In this document: in pieces, positions 23,828 through 28,633 of the stretch
Layout: every line of letters begins with the position of its first letter
How positions within the stretch are numbered: position 1 is the stretch's first letter
Origin: a virus
Virus record (IMG/VR): IMGVR_UViG_3300022752_000008
Coordinates: 1-33,938 of that record
Length of the DNA stretch: 33,938 nt
Reading direction: 5' to 3' (one strand)
Position numbers and translations under genes: made by a program
The notes under the pieces: model-generated
Databases searched by the model: none
Told to the model about the DNA's origin: nothing
Seen by the model: only the letters and a program-made list of their open reading frames with translations

Positions 23828-24194
23828 TTGCTTCTCCAAACAGCGCAGCCACCAGCGGATCGCGCTTGATCTTCCACTTCTTTGCTCTTTCCTTTGCCAT
23901 GCGAAAAGCATGATCGTCTAAGGACTCTTTGGCTCGCCAGCGTTTGAGCCTCTCTTGCGCCGTCAGAGGTTTAGGCTTGACGGCATCAGTGCCTATCCCA
24001 TGCCGGTACACGGCCACCATCACATTGCCTGATCTGCGCCACTCTTGGATGTGGACAACGCCTTGCACTCGCAACTTGTTGATAATGATCTGAGCTGACC
24101 TCTCTGTGCAAAACACCTTGGCGGCCACCTCTGGCGCAGTGCATCCAACGCGCTGTAAAAGGGAGACAATGCGGGGTAGGCGAACAGATTTCAT
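23820..24194 (-). CDS. Winged-helix DNA-binding regulator (124 aa)
   Basis: A 124-aa basic protein. Residues 1-66 form a winged helix: RIVSLLQRVGCTAPEVAAKV and CTERSAQIIINKLRVQGVVH give the helix-turn-helix (about 19-45), and IQEWRRSGNVMVAVYR the beta wing. The C-terminal part (75-115) is Lys/Arg-rich helical (ERLKRWRAKESLDDHAF). Expressed from a promoter whose -10 is only 6 nt before the start codon, so the message is probably leaderless. An operator-like dyad lies between -35 and -10. Probably represses its own promoter and the divergent + strand group. A phage switch function is inferred. Confidence 0.75.
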   Translation of the reverse strand: MKSVRLPRIVSLLQRVGCTAPEVAAKVFCTERSAQIIINKLRVQGVVHIQEWRRSGNVMVAVYRHGIGTDAVKPKPLTAQERLKRWRAKESLDDHAFRMAKERAKKWKIKRDPLVAALFGEANG

Positions 24195-24197
24195 TCA

Positions 24198-24234
24198 AAT
24201 ATTGTAAATGACTATGTAGTCAAGGGTCAATATT
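24198..24234 (-). promoter_or_regulatory. Divergent control region: minus-strand promoter inside nested inverted repeats
   Basis: Read on the minus strand: -35 TTGACC (24230-24225), 18-nt spacer, -10 TACAAT (24206-24201), both 5 of 6 to the sigma-70 consensus. Within the spacer is a perfect dyad GACTA-TG-TAGTC (24210-24221). Outer arms AATATTG (24198-24204) and CAATATT (24228-24234) are also exactly inverted, overlapping the -10 and -35. This looks like a repressor operator covering the promoter. Confidence 0.7.
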
Positions 24235-24271
24235 CTTCTTTTTGTCATCTTTTTATGTGTTAATCCACTAC

Positions 24272-24643
24272 ATGAAGAATGTGCCAGATATTGATCAGGC
24301 GAAAGAGTTTCATGGCTACCTGATGAAGTGGCAGGAAATATTATCTTTGGGCGATTGGCGCATAGAGAGAGTTAACAAGATCGCCAAGGATGCAATGGCG
24401 TCAGTTGAGTTTGATGCACCAGCAAGGCTTGCGAGCTACAGGCTGGGGTCATTTGGCGGTGAAGAGATAAACAGCGCTAGCCTTGAGATGACGGCGCTGC
24501 ATGAGTGTTTGCATATCCTTTTACACGACCTTGTTGAGACAACGGCAGACAGGAATTCGACAGAAGAACAGCGAGAAATGGCCGAACACAGGGTTATCAA
24601 TTTGCTTGAAAAACTTCTACTGAAAGAAAATCATGGGCGGTAA
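24272..24643 (+). CDS. HExxH zinc-metalloprotein candidate (123 aa)
   Basis: A 123-aa protein. FHGYLMKWQEILSLGDWRIE (12-31) opens a compact domain. MTALHECLHILLHDLVETT contains HECLH, a clean HExxH zinc-peptidase motif, followed by an acidic helix AEHRVINLLEKLLL that could supply the third ligand. Gene size and W-Q-E-x-L-x-L-x-D-W-R-I start match a phage family I recognise only as hypothetical or metallopeptidase-like. Target unknown; cleavage of a host factor or regulator is possible. First gene of a + strand group divergent from the winged-helix repressor; overlaps the next gene by 11 bp. ATG 24272 is preferred over an upstream TTG. Confidence 0.7.
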   Translation: MKNVPDIDQAKEFHGYLMKWQEILSLGDWRIERVNKIAKDAMASVEFDAPARLASYRLGSFGGEEINSASLEMTALHECLHILLHDLVETTADRNSTEEQREMAEHRVINLLEKLLLKENHGR

Positions 24644-25598
24644 AGCGGTTTACAGCGATCAAGAATTCATCGAGCTTTGGAAAACGCATGAGTCAGGCAA
24701 AGAAATGGCAAAAGCCATTGGCATGGACCTACGCAATATTCTGCGGCGCAAAAACAATATAGAAAATAGATACGGCATTGCCTTACATCAAAAATCAAAT
24801 CTAAATAAGATGATTGCAAAGCCGAATAATTCGGCTCGCAAAGAATTGGGGATTGAGAATGGCGTTGTTCTTGTTTTTAGTGATGCTCACTTTTGGCCTG
24901 GCATCCACACGACAGCGTACAAGGGACTTCTTTGGGCGATTAAAGAGTTTCAACCAAAGGCTGTCATTGCCAATGGAGATGTATTTGATGGCGCTTCTAT
25001 CTCTCGCTATCCTCGCATTGGATGGGATTCAACACCATCAGTAATCCAAGAGTTAAAAGCCTGCGAGATTGCTTTAGGTGAGATTGAGGATACCGCCAAG
25101 AAAGCAAGACACAATGTCAAACTGGTGTGGACACTTGGCAACCATGATGCACGCTTTGAAAACAGATTGGCCGCCAATGCGCCGCAATATGAGTTTGTCA
25201 AAGGCTTTACCCTAAAGGATCACTTCCCAACATGGGAGCCATGCTGGAGCTGCTGGCCGACTGAGAATGTAACCATCAAGCATCGCTGGAAAGGCGGTGT
25301 ACACGCTACACACAACAATACTGTCAATGCCGGTGTGAGTATCGTTACAGGCCATTTGCACAGCCTTAAGGTGACACCATTTGCCGATTACAACGGCAAC
25401 CGATTTGGCGTTGATACAGGCACGCTGGCAGAGACTGATGGACCTCAATTCATGAACTATCTAGAAGACTCGCCAACCAACTGGAGGTCAGGCTTTGCGG
25501 TGCTGACGTTCCATGAGGGAAAGCTGCTATGGCCAGAACTGGTCCACAAGTGGGGTGAAAATCAAATTGAATTTAGGGGAAAAGTTTATGACATCTGA
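24633..25598 (+). CDS. Calcineurin-like metallophosphoesterase with N-terminal HTH-like part
   Basis: A 321-aa protein. Residues 75-310 carry the complete phosphoesterase motif set: FSDAHFWP (D84, H86), NGDVFDG (D116), LGNHDARFENR (N170, H171, D172), GVHATH (H224/H227) and GHLHSLK (H241, H243). These bind two metal ions in nucleases such as SbcD/Mre11 and in phosphatases. N-terminal 5-50 (EFIELWKTHESGKEMAKAIG, NILRRKNNIENRYGI) looks like a helix-turn-helix, which suggests DNA binding. DNA processing is a likely role but phosphatase activity cannot be excluded. It overlaps both neighbours by 11 bp. Confidence 0.88.
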   Translation: MGGKAVYSDQEFIELWKTHESGKEMAKAIGMDLRNILRRKNNIENRYGIALHQKSNLNKMIAKPNNSARKELGIENGVVLVFSDAHFWPGIHTTAYKGLLWAIKEFQPKAVIANGDVFDGASISRYPRIGWDSTPSVIQELKACEIALGEIEDTAKKARHNVKLVWTLGNHDARFENRLAANAPQYEFVKGFTLKDHFPTWEPCWSCWPTENVTIKHRWKGGVHATHNNTVNAGVSIVTGHLHSLKVTPFADYNGNRFGVDTGTLAETDGPQFMNYLEDSPTNWRSGFAVLTFHEGKLLWPELVHKWGENQIEFRGKVYDI

Positions 25599-25803
25599 TT
25601 TGATAAGTTATCTCAAGTCTGAGATAAAAGAATTGCATACCATCTTGCATGAGACTCAACTTGAATTGGCTAGGGCTAATGAAAGGCTCAACCGCCGATC
25701 TGAGCCACTAAGCGATGAGCGTATATACATCTTGTACACACGCAGCCTAGACTGGCGCCAACTGGCAAGAGATATTGAAGCAGATCACGATATAAATGTC
25801 TAG
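25588..25803 (+). CDS. Small coiled-coil protein (71 aa)
   Basis: A 71-aa protein. Residues 2-37 are predicted coiled coil (LISYLKSEIKELHTILHETQ, LELARANERL). The C-terminal part SDERIYILYTRSLDWRQLAR may be a small helical hairpin. No named family. AGGGGA lies upstream of the ATG (25575-25580), and the start overlaps the phosphoesterase stop by 11 bp. The stop overlaps the next gene by 8 bp, so it is part of the same transcript. Confidence 0.75.
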   Translation: MTSDLISYLKSEIKELHTILHETQLELARANERLNRRSEPLSDERIYILYTRSLDWRQLARDIEADHDINV

Positions 25804-25939
25804 TTGGCTAATTGCACTTGTTGGACTTATATATCTAGGAATTGGCATAGATCAGATAAATAAAGGCCAATTTTGGATGGGCTTTACATTCATAGGATAT
25901 TCGTTTAGCAATGTCGGCCTGTACATGATGGCCAAATAA
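25796..25939 (+). CDS. Small two-helix membrane protein (47 aa)
   Basis: A 47-aa ORF: MSSWLIALVGLIYLGIGIDQ, a short polar turn (INKGQ), then WMGFTFIGYSFSNVGLYMMA, K. Two transmembrane helices with a tight loop. I recognise this as a very common tiny membrane protein in environmental phages, of unknown function. It overlaps the coiled-coil gene by 8 bp. It ends the + strand group, 2 bp before the convergent terminator. Confidence 0.8.
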   Translation: MSSWLIALVGLIYLGIGIDQINKGQFWMGFTFIGYSFSNVGLYMMAK

Positions 25940-25962
25940 AAAAGGGGGTTATTAGCCCCCTT
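25938..25962 (-). terminator. Intrinsic terminator of the minus-strand acidic gene
   Basis: Stem AAGGGGG (25942-25948) / CCCCCTT (25956-25962), 7-nt loop. On the minus strand the stem is followed by TTTTTT (25943-25938), a proper U tract. On the + strand only two T residues follow, so it acts mainly on minus-strand transcripts. It lies 6 bp after the stop of the acidic gene. Confidence 0.85.
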
Positions 25963-25967
25963 ACCTA

Positions 25968-26255
25968 TCACTCAATGCGTTCCCACACTGTCCCGTCTTC
26001 AGCGTAGTACCAGTCACCGATTTCGTACTCTTCATCTTCTTCAACTTCTTCAATTTCGTAGTCTTCAACTTCTTCATCGCACTGGTTTAATTCGTACTCC
26101 TCTGTTACGTCATAGTCAACGCACCATCCATGGTCTTTTTGGAATTCGATAAATTCTTGGATGATTGCGATCTTGTCAAAGTCATTTGTTTCAATGGTCA
26201 CTTTTTCGTTTGATGACCAGTCATACTCGCCAACTTCAATTTCAATTTTGTACAT
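25968..26255 (-). CDS. Highly acidic 95-aa protein, DNA-mimic candidate
   Basis: A 95-aa protein with about 35 Asp/Glu against 5 Lys/Arg (net near -30). Residues 1-40 (MYKIEIEVGEYDWSSNEKVT, IIQEFIEFQK) look like a beta-beta-alpha fold; 45-80 are nearly all acidic with regularly placed Tyr (YDVTEEYELNQCDEEVEDYE, then IEEVEEDEEYEIGDWYYAED). Size and charge are like phage DNA mimics (Ocr, ArdA-like, Gam inhibitors), but no homology is claimed. AAAGGAG stands 8 nt before the ATG at 26255. The gene has its own promoter (26287-26315) and terminator (25938-25962). Probably expressed strongly and early. An anti-restriction or anti-nuclease role is inference. Confidence 0.8.
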   Translation of the reverse strand: MYKIEIEVGEYDWSSNEKVTIETNDFDKIAIIQEFIEFQKDHGWCVDYDVTEEYELNQCDEEVEDYEIEEVEEDEEYEIGDWYYAEDGTVWERIE

Positions 26256-26286
26256 ATTAAAAACTCCTTTAATGGCACGATTGCCA

Positions 26287-26315
26287 ATTAAAATCCTATC
26301 GCCAAATTGTGACAA
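26287..26315 (-). promoter_or_regulatory. Sigma-70-type promoter of the acidic gene
   Basis: Minus strand: -35 TTGTCA (26315-26310), 17-nt spacer, -10 TTTAAT (26292-26287), each 5 of 6 to consensus. Just downstream, around the expected start of transcription, a dyad TGGCA-N4-TGCCA (26273-26286) could be an operator or 5' hairpin. Confidence 0.7.
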
Positions 26316-26321
26316 GTGCAA

Positions 26322-26510
26322 TTATGAATTTTGCTTGCTAGGCTTGGCATGAGAGTAAACAGTCACTTGCTGTTTAGACTCAAGTCCTATCTTGGCCTGC
26401 GCTGCCTGACCCCATGCTCTACCTTGCGCTATTTGGCGCATTTCCTTGTCTCTTGTCCAGATTGATGCTGTTCCGTCACGCCAGTCAAACGCGTTCTTTT
26501 TCTCATTCAT
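26322..26510 (-). CDS. Small basic protein (62 aa)
   Basis: A 62-aa protein (MNEKKNAFDWRDGTASIWTR...), Gln/Ala/Lys-rich, with a helical centre (EMRQIAQGRAWGQAAQAKIG). No family recognised. AAGGTGA 7 nt before the start; the ATG overlaps the preceding stop (ATGA, 26507-26510). Last gene of the chained minus-strand operon. Confidence 0.65.
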   Translation of the reverse strand: MNEKKNAFDWRDGTASIWTRDKEMRQIAQGRAWGQAAQAKIGLESKQQVTVYSHAKPSKQNS

Positions 26511-26665
26511 TTGTTATTCACCTTAATTTCTTTCTGAATGCCTGCACTCATTTGCAGGAACATCCGCATCCACTTGACACCGCCAAGCCTTACATACTCG
26601 GCGTACTCTGATTGGGTAAGGCGCAGCGTGATGGCGCGTCCCAGTTCTGTCTTCTCTTTCATCAT
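26507..26665 (-). CDS. Small ribbon-helix-helix-like or regulatory protein (52 aa)
   Basis: A 52-aa ORF: MMKEKTELGRAITLRLTQSE, then YAEYVRLGGVKWMRMFLQMS and a basic tail. A beta strand (AITLRLT) followed by two helices, the second with LGGVKWMR, resembles short CopG/Arc-type DNA-binding proteins. GAGG precedes the two alternative ATGs (26665, 26662). ATGA overlaps on both ends. A DNA-binding role is likely but unproven. Confidence 0.65.
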   Translation of the reverse strand: MMKEKTELGRAITLRLTQSEYAEYVRLGGVKWMRMFLQMSAGIQKEIKVNNK

Positions 26666-26769
26666 TCAACCTCAAAATTTAAAAGTACCCACACAAAGCA
26701 AAACAGCGTGATGATCATCACTGCCATGCCAAACAATGCCATCAAGAAAAAGATTATTGCGGTTTGCAT
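26662..26769 (-). CDS. Micro membrane protein (35 aa)
   Basis: A 35-aa ORF: MQTAIIFFLMALFGMAVMII, then TLFCFVWVLLNFEVE. Almost entirely one long hydrophobic helix (4-31). GAGG lies 7 nt upstream of the ATG; the start is inside the preceding ORF (16-bp overlap) and the stop overlaps the next start (ATGA). Coupling on both sides supports it being translated. It may act on the host membrane or membrane proteins. Confidence 0.6.
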   Translation of the reverse strand: MQTAIIFFLMALFGMAVMIITLFCFVWVLLNFEVE

Positions 26770-26864
26770 GGCTTGGCCTCACTTGGTGGTGTCCAGCCAA
26801 AGCGCCGCCAAGTGGCCTGCACATCAACAGGCTTGGGGGGTGGTGGTGTAGGTATTGGATTCAT
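26754..26864 (-). CDS. Micro protein, Pro-rich (36 aa)
   Basis: A 36-aa ORF: MNPIPTPPPPKPVDVQATWR, then RFGWTPPSEAKPCKPQ. Pro-rich start followed by WRRFGWTPPSE. It overlaps the upstream stop (ATGA, 26861-26864) and the membrane micro-gene by 16 bp. No clear ribosome binding site, so it would rely on coupling. No family recognised. Confidence 0.5.
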   Translation of the reverse strand: MNPIPTPPPPKPVDVQATWRRFGWTPPSEAKPCKPQ

Positions 26865-27130
26865 TTTTGCACCGCCAGTAGTTCCATCTCAGCGTCTTTG
26901 AGGCGGTCTTGGATGCACTTCATTTCGTAGTCAAGCTGATCGATTTGGCGTTGCATACGCTCGCGGGTGAATCTCTCAGCGTGCGCCCATCCAATGATTG
27001 CGCCACAGTGAACTGCTTTGTTGATGAGTTGCACCATCTCGGCGCGAGTCATCATGCCAATGGCAGTCTCTTTGGGGGGTGAGAGGCGCAGCACCTCGGC
27101 GTCTATTTCGTCTTGCATCTTCTTAGACAT
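26861..27130 (-). CDS. Coiled-coil protein (89 aa)
   Basis: An 89-aa protein. 1-45 are helical (MQDEIDAEVLRLSPP, MMTRAEMVQLINKAV); 50-88 form a coiled coil (ERFTRERMQRQIDQLDYEMK, CIQDRLKDAEMELL). AAGGAG stands 6 nt before the ATG at 27130, which is preferred to the earlier ATG at 27172. Overlaps the upstream gene by 8 bp and the next by 4. No family recognised. Confidence 0.7.
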   Translation of the reverse strand: MSKKMQDEIDAEVLRLSPPKETAIGMMTRAEMVQLINKAVHCGAIIGWAHAERFTRERMQRQIDQLDYEMKCIQDRLKDAEMELLAVQK

Positions 27131-27377
27131 GGATGTCTCCTTGGGGTTGAGGGGTTGACCAGGCTTGCACAAGCAGGGTGGCGTTATAGGGGATTGGCGT
27201 CACAGTTGACACAAACAGACCTTTTCCGCGCTGCTTGCGACCCCATGCGTCTACGGCATTGGCGTTCTTTAAGTCACCGCGCTTGACGGCAGCGTACACC
27301 TTGGAACGCTCAAAGCCGCCATCCTCCAACTCGGCCATGCTGCGCGGTTCTTGGCAAAAGTCTTGGAGATCAGTCAT
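27123..27377 (-). CDS. Small winged-helix-like protein (84 aa)
   Basis: An 84-aa protein. SMAELEDGGFERSKVYAAVK (13-32) is a plausible helix-turn-helix and RGDLKNANAVDAWGRKQRGK followed by GLFVS fits a wing. This resembles small phage or plasmid winged-helix proteins I have seen only as hypothetical. The ATG at 27377 overlaps the upstream stop (ATGA). A DNA-binding regulator of early genes is likely. Confidence 0.7.
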   Translation of the reverse strand: MTDLQDFCQEPRSMAELEDGGFERSKVYAAVKRGDLKNANAVDAWGRKQRGKGLFVSTVTPIPYNATLLVQAWSTPQPQGDIHV

Positions 27378-27511
27378 GATGACCACCATGCGGCGAGTAA
27401 GAGGGCAAAGCCAACGCCGATAGCGATGGCCACAAGGAAGTCAAGGGCAGAGTCAGCGCGGCGCTCTAAGCGCCTTGCTTGCTCCATGTAGGGGTGTTGG
27501 GTGTGGTTCAT
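27374..27511 (-). CDS. Micro membrane protein, first gene of the minus-strand operon (45 aa)
   Basis: A 45-aa ORF: MNHTQHPYMEQARRLERRAD, then SALDFLVAIAIGVGFALLLA and AWWSS. Basic soluble N-terminus and one C-terminal transmembrane helix (22-42). AAAGGAG lies 8 nt upstream, an excellent site, and the promoter-operator follows. Its stop overlaps the next start (ATGA). Confidence 0.7.
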   Translation of the reverse strand: MNHTQHPYMEQARRLERRADSALDFLVAIAIGVGFALLLAAWWSS

Positions 27512-27542
27512 TTCAAAGTCTCCTTTAATTGATGACAGAATA

Positions 27543-27571
27543 ATCATATCACTTTTGATATTGCTATCAAA
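27543..27571 (-). promoter_or_regulatory. Promoter-operator of the minus-strand micro-gene operon
   Basis: Minus strand: -35 TTGATA (27570-27565), 16-nt spacer, -10 TATGAT (27548-27543). A perfect 18-bp dyad TTTGATA-TTGC-TATCAAA (27554-27571) covers the -35 element, so a bound protein would block RNA polymerase. The Cro-like protein encoded at 27719 or the operon's own wHTH are possible ligands. Confidence 0.7.
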
Positions 27572-27615
27572 TACCTTTCAATTTACTCAACTATTATTCC
27601 TGTAAACTTAGCATT

Positions 27616-27672
27616 GGCGGTTTTACTGCCAGTTGCCTTTGGGGGGTCAGCGTGAGTTGATCCCCTTTTTTT
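27616..27672 (+). terminator. Tandem hairpins with U tract (attenuator or small-RNA end)
   Basis: First hairpin GGCGGT-TTT-ACTGCC (27616-27630, one G-U pair). Second: GGGGGTCA (27642-27649) pairing with TGATCCCC (27658-27665), one G-U pair, 8-nt loop, then seven T (27666-27672). This is a good intrinsic terminator for + strand RNA, but there is no + strand gene upstream before the convergent terminator at 25938. It may end a short RNA or protect the replication operon from read-through. Confidence 0.7.
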
Positions 27673-27681
27673 ATCTTAAAC

Positions 27682-27711
27682 TTGACCATCTCCACAATTT
27701 ATGGTTAACAT
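27682..27711 (+). promoter_or_regulatory. Candidate promoter of the replication operon
   Basis: -35 TTGACC (27682-27687), 18-nt spacer, -10 TAACAT (27706-27711, 4 of 6). The start codon at 27719 lies 7 nt after the -10, so the transcript would be leaderless or nearly so. The -35 and spacer length match the promoter at 24201-24230. Confidence 0.5.
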
Positions 27712-27718
27712 ACTCCAC

Positions 27719-27958
27719 ATGAAAACGATTTCACAAGAAGCACTTCACGCCATACGGCACAAAGTCGAATGCGCTGGCTACAAGATGTCTGATGTCTGCC
27801 GCGTTGCGGAGATTGATCAGGCGCAGGTATCCCGCTGGATGTCGGGGACCACAGAGCCATTGTATGGATCAGTAATGCGCTTGGATCAGGCTGCCGATGC
27901 GCTGGTATCAGCTCGCCTCACAGTCCTTAACAAAGCCATGGAGGATGCCGTCAAATGA
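27719..27958 (+). CDS. Cro-like helix-turn-helix regulator (79 aa)
   Basis: A 79-aa protein. YKMSDVCRVAEIDQAQVSRW (21-40) is a clear helix-turn-helix with Q-A-Q-V-S-R-W as recognition helix; then MSGTTEPLYGSVMRLDQAAD. Small single-domain Cro/CI-like repressor. The ATG at 27719 is preferred to the one at 27701, which overlaps the candidate -10. It heads the replication operon (4-bp overlap with the resolvase gene). It is the best candidate to bind the dyad at 27554-27571. Confidence 0.8.
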   Translation: MKTISQEALHAIRHKVECAGYKMSDVCRVAEIDQAQVSRWMSGTTEPLYGSVMRLDQAADALVSARLTVLNKAMEDAVK

Positions 27959-28440
27959 GTACATTCAAACCGCGCAGAATCATTGGCATTGACGTAGGGC
28001 TGAATGGCGCAATTGCCATGATGCAGGGCGAAACCCTGACAGGCATTTTCGATATGCCCACAGTCACTTTGGATCGCAACGGCAAAGCCAAGCGCCAAAT
28101 CAGCATTCCTGAGTTAATTGAGATCCTCGACAACTTCAAGCCCGATGAGGCGTACATCGAAAAGGTCTTTGCAATGTCAGGCCAGGGCGTTACCAGCGTA
28201 TTCAGCTTTGGGCGCAGCCTTGGTGCGATTGAGGGTGTGATCGCCGCGAGATCCATCAAGTCCACTCTGATCACGCCACAGACATGGCAAAAGGCGATGG
28301 GCGTGACAGGCGGCAAGGACGGCGCAAGGGCGCGTGCCATGGAGCTGTTTCCTTGGAACGTGGACTACTTCAAGCGTAAGAAAGATGATGGCCGAGCAGA
28401 TGCGGCGCTCATTGCTTGTTGGGGACTTAGACATGGATGA
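27955..28440 (+). CDS. RuvC-like Holliday junction resolvase
   Basis: A 161-aa protein of the RuvC family in the RNase H fold. The start IIGIDVGLNGAIAMM has the first catalytic Asp (D13); EAYIEKVFAM carries E69; the end KKDDGRADAALIACWGL carries D145/D149, in the D-x-x-D arrangement of RuvC. GVTSVFSFGRSLGAIEG and TWQKAMGVTGGKDGARARAM match the substrate-binding central part. It resolves branched recombination or replication intermediates, needed to debranch concatemers before packaging. Overlaps its neighbours by 4 and 8 bp. Confidence 0.9.
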   Translation: MSTFKPRRIIGIDVGLNGAIAMMQGETLTGIFDMPTVTLDRNGKAKRQISIPELIEILDNFKPDEAYIEKVFAMSGQGVTSVFSFGRSLGAIEGVIAARSIKSTLITPQTWQKAMGVTGGKDGARARAMELFPWNVDYFKRKKDDGRADAALIACWGLRHG

Positions 28441-28633
28441 CAAAGAACGAAACACATTGAGAGATCACATTGTTTGGCTTGGCTCGCAGCTTGAGTACCA
28501 GCGCCAAATCAACAAAGCAAACACCGAATTCCTAAAACGCTTGGTGCATCCCGAGGACTTGGGATTCTCGGTAAGCAACGAGGTTCGCCAAATTGCTTAC
28601 TCACTACTGATCAACAACCAAATAGAAAAATGA
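28433..28633 (+). CDS. Small helical protein of the replication operon (66 aa)
   Basis: A 66-aa protein (MDDKERNTLRDHIVWLGSQL...) with a coiled-coil-like segment (EYQRQINKANTEFLKRL) and helical end. No family recognised. The ATG at 28433 is inside the resolvase end (8-bp overlap), and its stop overlaps the nuclease start (ATGA, 28630-28633). It could be an accessory subunit of one of these enzymes; inferred from coupling only. Confidence 0.7.
   Translation: MDDKERNTLRDHIVWLGSQLEYQRQINKANTEFLKRLVHPEDLGFSVSNEVRQIAYSLLINNQIEK

Larger units (their letters stand above)
27512..27718. other. Divergent intergenic control region
   Basis: A stretch of 207 bp without a gene, dividing the minus-strand micro-gene operon from the + strand replication operon. 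It holds, left to right, the minus-strand ribosome binding site, the minus-strand promoter and its dyad (27543-27571), an AT-rich segment (27572-27610), two hairpins (27616-27630, and the terminator-like one at 27642-27672), and a + strand promoter (27682-27711). Confidence 0.75.

Noticed and set aside
23701-24194. Lysogeny module with integrase
   Set aside because: Winged-helix regulator and small partner are seen, but no tyrosine or serine recombinase motif in any frame of the window.
24242-24271. Upstream TTG start for the HExxH gene
   Set aside because: The ten extra residues come from the T-rich control region; the ATG at 24272 begins the sequence that looks like a protein.
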